Shown here: piece by piece, positions 54,262-62,198 of the stretch
How positions within the stretch are numbered: position 1 is the first letter of the stretch
Layout: every line of letters begins with the position of its first letter
Assembly (NCBI GenBank): GCA_965226755.1
Contig: CBDDDT010000003.1
Span: 1,736,001 to 1,800,000 of the forward strand
Direction: 5' to 3'
DNA: 64,000 nt
Source: Bog-113 sp965226755
GTDB lineage: Bacteria > Acidobacteriota > Terriglobia > Bryobacterales > Bryobacteraceae
Made by a program: the position numbers and the translations under genes
Notes under the pieces: model-generated
Databases searched by the model: none
What the model was told of the DNA's origin: nothing
Seen by the model: only the letters and a program-made list of their open reading frames with translations

Positions 54262-56630
54262 AGAGTTTCCTGCGAAATGGACGGCTTCTCTGGTTAGCTC
54301 TGGCCGCCGGCATTGCGGGCGCTCTGATGCTGGCCGCATGGTTCGGAACCTATTGGGTAGGGGCGCCGTGGAAAGTCCTTCCGCGCGAGCAACTGGTAGC
54401 CAAGGGCCGCCAATTTACGAAGCTCTTTGGGCTCGACGTCAGCGATTGGAAGCCATACGTGGTGGCGAACCTTTCGAAGTCGCTGCTGCGCTACGGAAAG
54501 GGCGTTACTCCCCTGTCGGTCCGCATCACCTATGTGTCGAGAAAGGGCCGCCAGACAGCCGAGGTGGGCTTCGATTCATCCGGGTTGCCGGTCTATTGGA
54601 GCCCGCCCGATCATTACAAGCCCCCGGGAGTATCCGGTTCTTCCGAGGACGTTGCTGCTAATGCGGCTTTCCGGATTCTCGCCGGCGCTGAAGCGGGGGC
54701 CTATGAAACCCCTATTCGGTCCGTGGGCGACGATGTGCATGAGCAGAATTACCTCTGGCGTAAGCGTTCTTCGCCGGACGTCGCTATAACGGATCGCATC
54801 AAGGTCCTCACCAAAGGTAATCTGGTGACGAGCGCGGAGCATAGAGTGTTCCTCGCCTCTGATAAAGACGACGATTCGGAGGCCGAAGATGACCGGCGCT
54901 ATTGGGGCATCTTTGGAGGGATCTTCGGCCTGACATGCACGGTCGGAATCCTGGCGATCGCTGCCATTTACGTTCTTTGGCTCGCGCGCAAGGCGGTCAG
55001 CAACAAATTTCCGCTCCGCGCGGCCGGCGCGGCGTTGCTCCTGATGCTCGTCGCGATGGCGTTCGGATCGGGCTGGCAGGAAAGCCGTTCCGTCAGCCGT
55101 CACGACGACTTGCCCGTGATCCCCGCATTGGTTATGGCTGTGGTGGTCCTTTCCTTTGTTGCCGTGGGTCGGGGTATCTCCGTAAGTGCGCGCCCGAAAT
55201 GGATGTCGCTCGAGCAGCTTTGCCGATTGGCGCCGGTATCGAAAGCTGCCGGAGAATCGATTGCGGCGGGCGTCTTATTCGGCCCGTTGCTCGCGGCCAT
55301 CCCGTTCTTAATCGTCGGCTGCCGGCTTTTCCCGCAAGCCTGGGTGCTGCCCCAAAATGCGGCGTTGCTTTACAGTAATTCGCCCTTGCTGGATAGCTCA
55401 AACATGTCATCCGAAATCTCCCTGCTCGGGTTCTTCGGATTTGGATTGCCGGCGCTTGAGCGCCTGATTCGCCCTCGCTGGCTGCGCTGGTGCTTTGCGG
55501 CGCCGATAGGCACGATCTTTTTCGCCGACCGCGTGCGCGTGGTGTCGGGGCCCGTCGCCGCCCCGCTTGTGGCCGGACTTCTGACGCTCCTCTTGTTCTG
55601 GTTTGTGTGGGCTCACTCCGATATCCTGTCAATCCTCTCGCTTCAACTCGCTGGTTATCTCGTTACGGGTTCTCTGATGCTTGCCCAAAAAGGCGGGCAT
55701 TTCTGGTCGCCGGCCGCGGGCTTCGCGGGCTTACTGCTTGCCGCGCTTTGGATCTATCAGCGCGGACAACCTGTTTCGGCGGGGGACCCGTTGGCCACTG
55801 CTCCGGCGCTGTCGGGGTTCCGTGCGGAACGCGAGAAACTGCAGGCCGAATTTTCGCTCGCGCGGCGCGCGCAGCAGGACATGTTGCCGCCCACGCCGGG
55901 GCTTGCGGGCTATTCGATCGCGGCTTCCTGCACGCCATCTCTCGAAGTAGGCGGCGATCTCTATGACTTTTTGAGGCTTGCCGATGGGCGAATCGGCATC
56001 GGCGTGGCCGACGTGAGCGGTAAGGGCGTTCCCGCGGCGCTCTACATGACCCTGACGAAAGGCCTGCTGGCTTCCGTCGCCAAAGATAGCTCTGATCTCA
56101 TACCCGTTGTCGAAGAGGTGAACCGGCTCCTGCACAGCGTCACTCGCAAGAAAGTCTTCGTCACCATGGCATTGGGATTCCTTGACCCCGGCAAACGTGT
56201 GCTCCAGTTCGTGCGCGCCGGGCATAATCCGATCGTCTGGCGCCAAACAATTCGCGACGAAACGACGTTGATATCGCCAGGCGGCCTGGGATTAGGCATC
56301 ACCGCAAGCAAGGTGTTCAGCGCTCAACTGAAGGTAGCGGAAATGATTCTTTCCGAGGGCGATGCGGTTGTATTCTATTCTGATGGAATCACCGAAGCTA
56401 TGAATAGCGGATTAGAGTTGTTCGGGGAAGAGCGGCTCATGAACGCCGTGAAGAGAACGGATGCCCTGGACGCCTCCGCGGCGAGGGATTCCATTCTAAG
56501 TGAAGTAAGAGACTTCCTGGGCGGTGTCCATCCGCAGGACGATATGACCTTGGTGGTGCTGCGTGTCGGCGCGTCTGAGAAACTTGGTGAGAACGGTACA
56601 GAGTGGGGAGGAGCGTCGCTTCGTGGCTAA
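54258..56630 (+). CDS. Multi-pass membrane PP2C (SpoIIE/RsbU) phosphatase, third of three
   Basis: About 790 residues. The N-terminal membrane helix is followed by a periplasmic segment (QLVAKGRQFTKLFGLDVSDW onward), a set of about eight helices and a C-terminal PP2C domain with intact motifs: VGGDLYDFLRL, GVADVSGKGVPAALYM, RAGHNPIVW, YSDGITEAM, QDDMTLVVLR. The overall layout matches the preceding gene, so the two are paralogues. I propose a CTG start at 54258: AGGAGG lies 7 bases upstream and CTGA overlaps the previous stop just as the ATGA junctions do in this operon. An ATG at 54327 is the fallback. It overlaps the STAS gene by 8 bases. Confidence 0.87.
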   Translation: MKSFLRNGRLLWLALAAGIAGALMLAAWFGTYWVGAPWKVLPREQLVAKGRQFTKLFGLDVSDWKPYVVANLSKSLLRYGKGVTPLSVRITYVSRKGRQTAEVGFDSSGLPVYWSPPDHYKPPGVSGSSEDVAANAAFRILAGAEAGAYETPIRSVGDDVHEQNYLWRKRSSPDVAITDRIKVLTKGNLVTSAEHRVFLASDKDDDSEAEDDRRYWGIFGGIFGLTCTVGILAIAAIYVLWLARKAVSNKFPLRAAGAALLLMLVAMAFGSGWQESRSVSRHDDLPVIPALVMAVVVLSFVAVGRGISVSARPKWMSLEQLCRLAPVSKAAGESIAAGVLFGPLLAAIPFLIVGCRLFPQAWVLPQNAALLYSNSPLLDSSNMSSEISLLGFFGFGLPALERLIRPRWLRWCFAAPIGTIFFADRVRVVSGPVAAPLVAGLLTLLLFWFVWAHSDILSILSLQLAGYLVTGSLMLAQKGGHFWSPAAGFAGLLLAALWIYQRGQPVSAGDPLATAPALSGFRAEREKLQAEFSLARRAQQDMLPPTPGLAGYSIAASCTPSLEVGGDLYDFLRLADGRIGIGVADVSGKGVPAALYMTLTKGLLASVAKDSSDLIPVVEEVNRLLHSVTRKKVFVTMALGFLDPGKRVLQFVRAGHNPIVWRQTIRDETTLISPGGLGLGITASKVFSAQLKVAEMILSEGDAVVFYSDGITEAMNSGLELFGEERLMNAVKRTDALDASAARDSILSEVRDFLGGVHPQDDMTLVVLRVGASEKLGENGTEWGGASLRG

Positions 56631-56991
56631 CCCGTTTTCAATTCACAAATCCGTCGAACAGGGAATTTCCGTTCTCGCGCTCGACGGATATCTGGATGCG
56701 CACACAGCTCCCGAGTTCGAGAAGGCTGTGCAGACCGAATTCGAAGCCGGGCGTCTTCGCGTACTTGTGGAGTGCTCGCGCCTGACCTATATATCGAGCG
56801 CTGGATTAGGCGTCTTCATGAGCTTCATAGACGAGATCCGAGAGGCCGGCGGAGACATCAAGATTTGTGGCCTCGCTCCGAAAGTGTTCCAGGTATTCGA
56901 CATCCTGGGGTTCTCCGCGCTATTCGATATCGTGCCGGATCTCGCGGCGGGCATTCAGAAATACCAGGAGTCGCAGGTGAGGGAAACGTAA
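56623..56991 (+). CDS. STAS-domain anti-sigma factor antagonist (RsbV/SpoIIAA type)
   Basis: A 122-residue STAS protein. GTG at 56623 with GGAGGAG about 10 bases upstream. The phospho-acceptor segment is LTYISSAGLGVFMSFI; the strand-helix pattern (ISVLALDGYLDAHTAPEFEK and GGDIKICGLAPKVFQVFDIL) is typical. Unphosphorylated it would bind the downstream kinase and free its target. It overlaps the phosphatase gene by 8 bases and shares one base with the kinase gene. Confidence 0.93.
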   Translation: MANPFSIHKSVEQGISVLALDGYLDAHTAPEFEKAVQTEFEAGRLRVLVECSRLTYISSAGLGVFMSFIDEIREAGGDIKICGLAPKVFQVFDILGFSALFDIVPDLAAGIQKYQESQVRET

Positions 56992-57434
56992 TGCCTTCCA
57001 TCGAACGAACTTTTTCCCTGCACGTGCCTTCCTCCACGGAAAATCTATCGATGATTCGTGACTTCGTGAAGAGCATCGGCACGCAATCCGGGATGGGCGA
57101 CATGGAAGTAGCCAGGCTGGAAATGGCGGTCGATGAAGCCTGCTCAAACGTGATGGAACATGCCTACAACGCGGATTCCACCAAAGAGGTTTCCATCCGG
57201 GCAACCGTGGATGAGGACTCTGTTCAGATCGAGGTGATCGATACCGGCAAGGGCTTTGATCCTTCGTCGATAGAACAGTTGAAACTCGAAGACTTAGTAT
57301 CGAGGAAGCGGACCGGCGGACTGGGGATGCGGTTGATGAAATCGTTCATGGACGAAGTCCATTATGCAATCGTCCCAGGGGTTAAGAATGAGTTGAGAAT
57401 GGTAAAGCGTTTGAACAAGCGAGGATCTGAGTAA
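56991..57434 (+). CDS. Anti-sigma factor serine kinase (RsbW-type HATPase)
   Basis: A 147-residue GHKL ATPase. N box LEMAVDEACSNVMEHAY, G1 box IEVIDTGKGFDP and G2 box RTGGLGMRLMKSFMDEV are all present. In partner switching this protein phosphorylates the STAS protein and holds a sigma factor, or another target, when free. TAATG overlap with the STAS gene. It is the last gene of the operon; no sigma factor follows, so the client must be encoded elsewhere or be something other than a sigma factor. Confidence 0.93.
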   Translation: MPSIERTFSLHVPSSTENLSMIRDFVKSIGTQSGMGDMEVARLEMAVDEACSNVMEHAYNADSTKEVSIRATVDEDSVQIEVIDTGKGFDPSSIEQLKLEDLVSRKRTGGLGMRLMKSFMDEVHYAIVPGVKNELRMVKRLNKRGSE

Positions 57435-57563
57435 GGCTGTCTGTCATCCCGATCCGCGGCGCCCCAGCACGATGCCGGTTCACTTCCTAATTCACGCTGA
57501 ATTCACGAACCTTTTACAAAACCTCCCGTACTCGTCGGCTATCCGGTGCCTAGACTGGAGTAA

Positions 57564-58745
57564 ATGAAACAGGCGATTACGTGGGTACTGCTGATTTTCA
57601 TGCACGCAGCACTGAGTTTCGGGCAGAGCTCCGTAATTCCGCCGGAACCTGAAACCGCGGTTCAGTCCGTCTTTAAATTCGTGCCCACGCCTAACGTGCG
57701 CGCATTTCCATTTCACAGCGATTTGTACGCGGTGGCGGCGTCTTCGTCAAACGACATCTGGGCCGTCGGCCAGTCGGGCATCCACTTCGATGGGAAGCAG
57801 TGGAGCGCGTTCGCGCTTCCCCTTGTCGCCGGCGACGGGACGAGCCAGCTCACGGGAGTAGCCGATCTCGCCTCTAACGATGTCTGGGCTGTCGGAAACA
57901 TCAATATTGGTGAGGCGAACCCGAATCAGGTTATCGAGCATTTCAACGGCGCCAAATGGAGCGTTTCTCCCGGGCCTCAGTTTCTGCCCACCGACCAGCC
58001 CGCATTGCAGGGCCTGACTGCGACTTCGGCCACGGATATGTGGGCCGCGGGCTCGATTCTCACGCTCATCAATGGCGAACCCAGCGCCTTTCCAATGTTC
58101 GAACACTTCGACGGCGCTTCCTGGACGGCCACCATCGATGAAGCGAACTCAAACTGCTTCATGTTTGGCGTCTCCGCACTGGCGTCCAATGACGTTTGGG
58201 CTGTGGGCAACGTGGCGCTTGCCGCAACATTCATAGAACACTTCGACGGCGCGGCTTGGAGCGTGGTTCGCAGTCCCAACCCCGGCAACGGACAAACGAC
58301 CCTCAATGGAGTGACCGCACTAACCCCGAACGATGTGTGGGCTGTAGGATGGTTCGTAGAAGACTTCAATCAGGACCGGCCGCGGAAGACGCTCATCGAG
58401 CACTGGGACGGCGCGAGCTGGCAAATCGTGCCCAGTCCAAACGTGGGCGGCCCTAACACGCAAGCGTTCTCCAACCAGCTTCAAGGAATCACCGCCGTTT
58501 CCGCAACCGATATCTGGGCGTTCGGCGCGACTGACGCACTCGGTCCCGAACGGATTACCAACCTTGTGTTGCATTGGAATGGCACGGATTGGTCAATCGC
58601 GACCGTTCCAGATCCCAACCCCCGGCACGTTCAACTGGTAGATGACTTCCTATACGGCGGCATTGTAATTCCTCAGGGAGATATCTGGCTTGTGGGCGTC
58701 GCGGACGGGTTCGGCACGATGGTGCTCAACGCGACCGGGCAATAA
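57564..58745 (+). CDS. Secreted beta-propeller-like repeat protein (NDVWAVG repeats)
   Basis: A 393-residue exported protein: signal peptide QAITWVLLIFMHAALSFGQ, then at least six repeats. Each contains a phrase like SNDIWAVGQSG, SNDVWAVGNIN, ATDMWAAGSIL, SNDVWAVGNVA, PNDVWAVGWFV or ATDIWAFGATD, usually followed by IEHFDGAKWSV-type text and a SPNPG-like turn. This is typical of a six-bladed or seven-bladed propeller. The repeats are well separated and the fold looks complete. It is probably surface-exposed; ligand unknown. GGAG lies upstream of the ATG. Confidence 0.8.
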   Translation: MKQAITWVLLIFMHAALSFGQSSVIPPEPETAVQSVFKFVPTPNVRAFPFHSDLYAVAASSSNDIWAVGQSGIHFDGKQWSAFALPLVAGDGTSQLTGVADLASNDVWAVGNINIGEANPNQVIEHFNGAKWSVSPGPQFLPTDQPALQGLTATSATDMWAAGSILTLINGEPSAFPMFEHFDGASWTATIDEANSNCFMFGVSALASNDVWAVGNVALAATFIEHFDGAAWSVVRSPNPGNGQTTLNGVTALTPNDVWAVGWFVEDFNQDRPRKTLIEHWDGASWQIVPSPNVGGPNTQAFSNQLQGITAVSATDIWAFGATDALGPERITNLVLHWNGTDWSIATVPDPNPRHVQLVDDFLYGGIVIPQGDIWLVGVADGFGTMVLNATGQ

Positions 58746-58836
58746 GTGGGGAGGGCATTCCGGGATGATCCCGAACACCATCGGCGCGAAGGATGCGGCC
58801 AGCGGGCTCTGTTGCACACGACAGCAGCGCTCGTTG

Positions 58837-59316
58837 CTAACTCAGGTATTCGACTTCGAGTTTGCCGCCAATTTCGACCTCGGCCCAACGCCTGAACAAG
58901 TCCCGACGGCTCGATCGAATACCTCGAACCGTCGCTTCGTCCAGCTTACCGGTCAGCCTTCGCGGCGCAAACTGCGCGAATTCGTCCGGAGTCCAAAGCG
59001 TCCCCGAACCGCGTTCACTATCGAACAAGCCGACGACACTCTCGACTTCGCCCGCTTCATCGGGAAGCGGACCCCTCGCTCCCTTTCCTGTCGTATCTTC
59101 GATGTCCCATCCTGAAGCAATCAATCCGAAAAACCCTTGCGCACACCCGAGAGTGGTTTCGACCGCAAAGTGCGTGAGATCGTGATGGGTGAAATGCACG
59201 GAATGCCGTTCCGATTGCTTCTGCCACGTCACGCTGCCATCTGATCGAGTGCAACGAAGCAGCCCGGCCGCGTCGGCACGCTTGACTATTTCGATCTTTA
59301 GCATCTGACGCTTCAC
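58837..59316 (-). CDS. Conserved hypothetical protein with HHDLTHFAVE motif
   Basis: A 159-residue soluble protein. Key stretch SVHFTHHDLTHFAVETTLG, then GFFGLIASGWDIEDTTGKG and VESVVGLFDSERG. The start is a GTG at 59316, with an ATG four codons later (59304) as alternative; neither has a good ribosome site. I recall scattered bacterial hypotheticals with the same H-H-D-L-T-H pattern. The clustered His/Asp could bind metal. Function unknown. Confidence 0.65.
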   Translation of the reverse strand: MKRQMLKIEIVKRADAAGLLRCTRSDGSVTWQKQSERHSVHFTHHDLTHFAVETTLGCAQGFFGLIASGWDIEDTTGKGARGPLPDEAGEVESVVGLFDSERGSGTLWTPDEFAQFAPRRLTGKLDEATVRGIRSSRRDLFRRWAEVEIGGKLEVEYLS

Positions 59317-59374
59317 AACGATAGTTTACAAACGTTTCTGCCATTGTGTTGACCGGCAAAGCGAACTGCGCGCT

Positions 59375-60532
59375 CTAATGCGTACTAACGCTCGCCGTCT
59401 TTCCGATCGCCGCCGAATGCGCCAACACTTCCGGATCCGCCACGCCAACCGCCAGCGCTTTGTCCATCTGCGCGCGCGCCCCGCTTTCGTCTCCGTTCAC
59501 ATGCAGCGCCCACGCATATGCATCTAACGTGTAAACGTCCTGGCGCTCAGCGGCTTGGTCGCGCGCTAGCGCCACAGCTTTAGCCGCATCCTTGCCCGGC
59601 CCAGCATAGTAGAGGATCAGATCGCGGCTCCAATGCTCCGGCGGCCACGGCTGCGCGGACGAGCGGCTGAGAAATTCGGCAAACGCCTTCCTCGCGTCCT
59701 CGGGCTTGCCGGACGCCTGCAGTGCAAATCCCAGCCCATAGCTAGCCGAAGCGGATGGCGCCGCTTCGTTCACCCTGCGCATCAGCTCAATCGCACCCTC
59801 GTAGTTCTTGCGAACCAATTCAACCCGAGCCTTCTCTGCCCAAGCCGAAACGTCGTTCGGAACCAAAGTCAGAGCCTCATCAAGAAAGTGCGCGGCTTCG
59901 TCGGCATGGCCGCTCAGCAATCGCACATGCGCCATGTTAACCAGGATGGCCGCCCGTGCGTGCGCTTCAGTCGTCGATGTGGACTGGAATGCTAAGTTCA
60001 AAAGCTCCAAAGAGCCGGGCAAATCCCCAAATACCTCGCGCAGCCAAGCCGCGTTGAGCAGCGCGGGCCGGTTGCCGGGTTGCAGATTGAGCATCCACTG
60101 GCCCTGCGTCTCGGCCTCTTTATACTGGCCCAGCTCCGCATACGCGCGGCTGAGCACGCCGTAAGTCAGCACGTCGTCAGGCGTCTTCTTATTTAGCGCG
60201 CGAGCTAACGTCAGGGCTTTCGAAAATTCATTTCTGTCGAGCCAGATCGTCGCCTGTGCCCGCTTCCCTTCGAAGTTATTCGGCGAGATCACGAGCGACT
60301 TATCTACCGCCTCCTGAGCCGCCACGATATCGGCCGTATCCCAGGTTTCCGCCGCCCGCGTGAGTAGCGTGACCGCCAGGCGGTTATAAGCGGTAAAGTC
60401 TTTTGGATTGGCCGCGATCGCTTTATTGATCTCGGCAAGATCGCCTTGCGCTTGGGGAATCCCTGGCCCCGCGGACTCCGCAAACACGACAGAAGAAGCG
60501 ATGAACAGAAAAACAGGAGCAAGCATTTTCAA
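59375..60532 (-). CDS. Exported tetratricopeptide-repeat protein
   Basis: A 385-residue protein with a signal peptide (MKMLAPVFLFIASSVVFAES) and about eight TPR-like helix pairs, for example IAANPKDFTAYNRLAVTLLT, AQATIWLDRNEFSKALTLAR and YGVLSRAYAELGQYKEAETQ. A last repeat reads AYAWALHVNGDESGARAQMD. It is probably a periplasmic scaffold. It follows the DUF4331 gene on the same strand but with a strong terminator between them. The DUF4331/TPR/NicO neighbourhood looks conserved from memory of related genomes, not from a search here. Confidence 0.85.
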   Translation of the reverse strand: MKMLAPVFLFIASSVVFAESAGPGIPQAQGDLAEINKAIAANPKDFTAYNRLAVTLLTRAAETWDTADIVAAQEAVDKSLVISPNNFEGKRAQATIWLDRNEFSKALTLARALNKKTPDDVLTYGVLSRAYAELGQYKEAETQGQWMLNLQPGNRPALLNAAWLREVFGDLPGSLELLNLAFQSTSTTEAHARAAILVNMAHVRLLSGHADEAAHFLDEALTLVPNDVSAWAEKARVELVRKNYEGAIELMRRVNEAAPSASASYGLGFALQASGKPEDARKAFAEFLSRSSAQPWPPEHWSRDLILYYAGPGKDAAKAVALARDQAAERQDVYTLDAYAWALHVNGDESGARAQMDKALAVGVADPEVLAHSAAIGKTASVSTH

Positions 60533-60546
60533 AGTGATCTCTCGGC

Positions 60547-60594
60547 GAAAAACAACAAAGAAAGCGGCCGCCCGGATTTCTCCCGAGCGGCCGC
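60547..60594 (-). terminator. Strong rho-independent terminator after the DUF4331 gene
   Basis: Read on the minus strand: GCGGCCGCTCGGG, a short GAAATC-containing loop, CCGGGCGGCCGC, then TTTCTTTGTTGTTTTT. Stem of about 12 pairs with one unpaired base, followed by a T-rich tail. It starts 8 bases after the stop codon. Confidence 0.85.
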
Positions 60595-60601
60595 GGGATA
60601 A

Positions 60602-62092
60602 CTACATCACCGGGCAGATGCCGCCCGGCTGTCCGCTGCAACCCGCTTGACCGGGACCGGTATGCGCGCTGTTGCGTCCATTGAGCGCCGGAAGCACATA
60701 GGGGAATGAGTTGTTGAACCCGTCCGTCTTAGTGTTCACGCCATCCCCGAGGGGAGTGCCGTAAGTCGTTCCGTTCACCAGAATTCCGGCCACGGCGCGG
60801 GCGGCGATATCGAATACGTCGTCAATCGGGCGGCGGCCGTTGGGGAAACCGGCGGAATCGCCCGCGAGGAAGCCGAGGCGCTTCTGGCTTCCCACCGCGG
60901 TCGGCGGGATGCCCGTATTCAAGCGCAGAAGGTCCGCGACAGGACCCGCATCGCTCGGTCCGCAACCCGGGCAGATAGGGGCTTCGTACTGAGCGAGAAT
61001 CAGAAGGTCGTTACGCGGCGCGGGAGGCACCGGCACGCCTAGCGATGAGAAGACGCCCGCGAGCACGGGATTCAGGAAGAAGTCGGAGAACTGCGAATCG
61101 TTCGCCGGCACGTCCATGCTGAAGCGGTTCTTCGAGCCGGTTCCGATGATCACTTCGTTGATCAGCGGGTTGCCTTCGCGATTCACCTGCTGGAACAAGC
61201 CGGACGTCTGTTGCGGGAAAGGAGAGTTCCGAATCGTGACCGCATGGCGGGAAGTGCTGCCATAAGTCCCGATGACGGCGCGCTTGTCGCTGGCCGGGTA
61301 AACTCGGCCGCCCTGGGTCAGCATCGCGATCGGAATTTCGAGGACGATCGAGTTAACGTTGTACCCGCCCACCGCGTCCGGAGCGTAGTTATGCGTGTCG
61401 TCCGCATCGATCGCGGGCGAGAGAACCGGGCCGACGCCGGCGCGGAAGTTGAGCGAGTCAAACGCGGCGCCCAGGTCGATGAAGAAAGGATCCTCGGCCG
61501 TGCCCGCCCAGACTTTCGCCCCGTTCTGGAGCGTGTAAATACCCTGATTGAACAGCGCCTGGTAATTAGGCATCGTGAGAGGACCGACATTGGACGGAAC
61601 CGCGTAGAGGGTCTGGCCGTTGCTGATCGACGTCGATACGCCGTTGTTGATCATGATGACTTCATAGGTCTGGACCAGGTTCAGGCCCGCGGCGCCGGGG
61701 CCGGTCAGTGAGGTGATCGGCGGAATGCCGTCGATGCCGCCCACGAATCCGGTAAACAGGCTCGGGTTTGTCACCGCCGTCTTGAAGATGAACCGGAACT
61801 TCAGGTCGGGGTTGCCGTCCCGGTTGTTGTCGATGTTCATGTCGTAAGCGACCGTCTCATCGAAGGGAAAGTAGTTAGGCCCGTTGGCGGGCTCTAACAG
61901 CGGATCCACGTTCAGAATGAACGTGACGTTATTCGGATTGTCATAACTGACGAAGGCGTACCAGTCAGTTACATCGGCGGACCGGTCAGTGGCGGTGATC
62001 GGAGCTTCCCGGTGGCTCGACGCAAGCATGCTGGTTGGTAACAGCAGCAGGGGCGACACGGCCAGGACCGCTAGAGTGGAGATAGACTTCAT
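60602..62092 (-). CDS. Secreted DUF4331 protein
   Basis: A 496-residue exported protein. Signal peptide ISTLAVLAVSPLLLLPTSML; the DUF4331 start SSHREAPITATDRSADVTDW, then YAFVSYDNPNNVTFILNVDPL and YDMNIDNNRDGNPDLKFRF. SIVLEIPIAMLTQGG, NPLINEVIIGTG and RRPIDDVFDIAARAVAG are further family marks. The His-Arg-Glu-Ala-Pro near the mature N-terminus is characteristic. The role is unknown; the domain is common in soil bacteria. It lies between the NicO transporter and a terminator. Confidence 0.92.
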   Translation of the reverse strand: MKSISTLAVLAVSPLLLLPTSMLASSHREAPITATDRSADVTDWYAFVSYDNPNNVTFILNVDPLLEPANGPNYFPFDETVAYDMNIDNNRDGNPDLKFRFIFKTAVTNPSLFTGFVGGIDGIPPITSLTGPGAAGLNLVQTYEVIMINNGVSTSISNGQTLYAVPSNVGPLTMPNYQALFNQGIYTLQNGAKVWAGTAEDPFFIDLGAAFDSLNFRAGVGPVLSPAIDADDTHNYAPDAVGGYNVNSIVLEIPIAMLTQGGRVYPASDKRAVIGTYGSTSRHAVTIRNSPFPQQTSGLFQQVNREGNPLINEVIIGTGSKNRFSMDVPANDSQFSDFFLNPVLAGVFSSLGVPVPPAPRNDLLILAQYEAPICPGCGPSDAGPVADLLRLNTGIPPTAVGSQKRLGFLAGDSAGFPNGRRPIDDVFDIAARAVAGILVNGTTYGTPLGDGVNTKTDGFNNSFPYVLPALNGRNSAHTGPGQAGCSGQPGGICPVM

Positions 62093-62198
62093 TCGTTAAA
62101 CCTCTTTGATGACGCGAGAGTTACAGGGCAGCATAAGACCCTGCGATACGATTACGGTGGGATTTTAATATCGGATGCTGATAAATACAGGATTCTTA

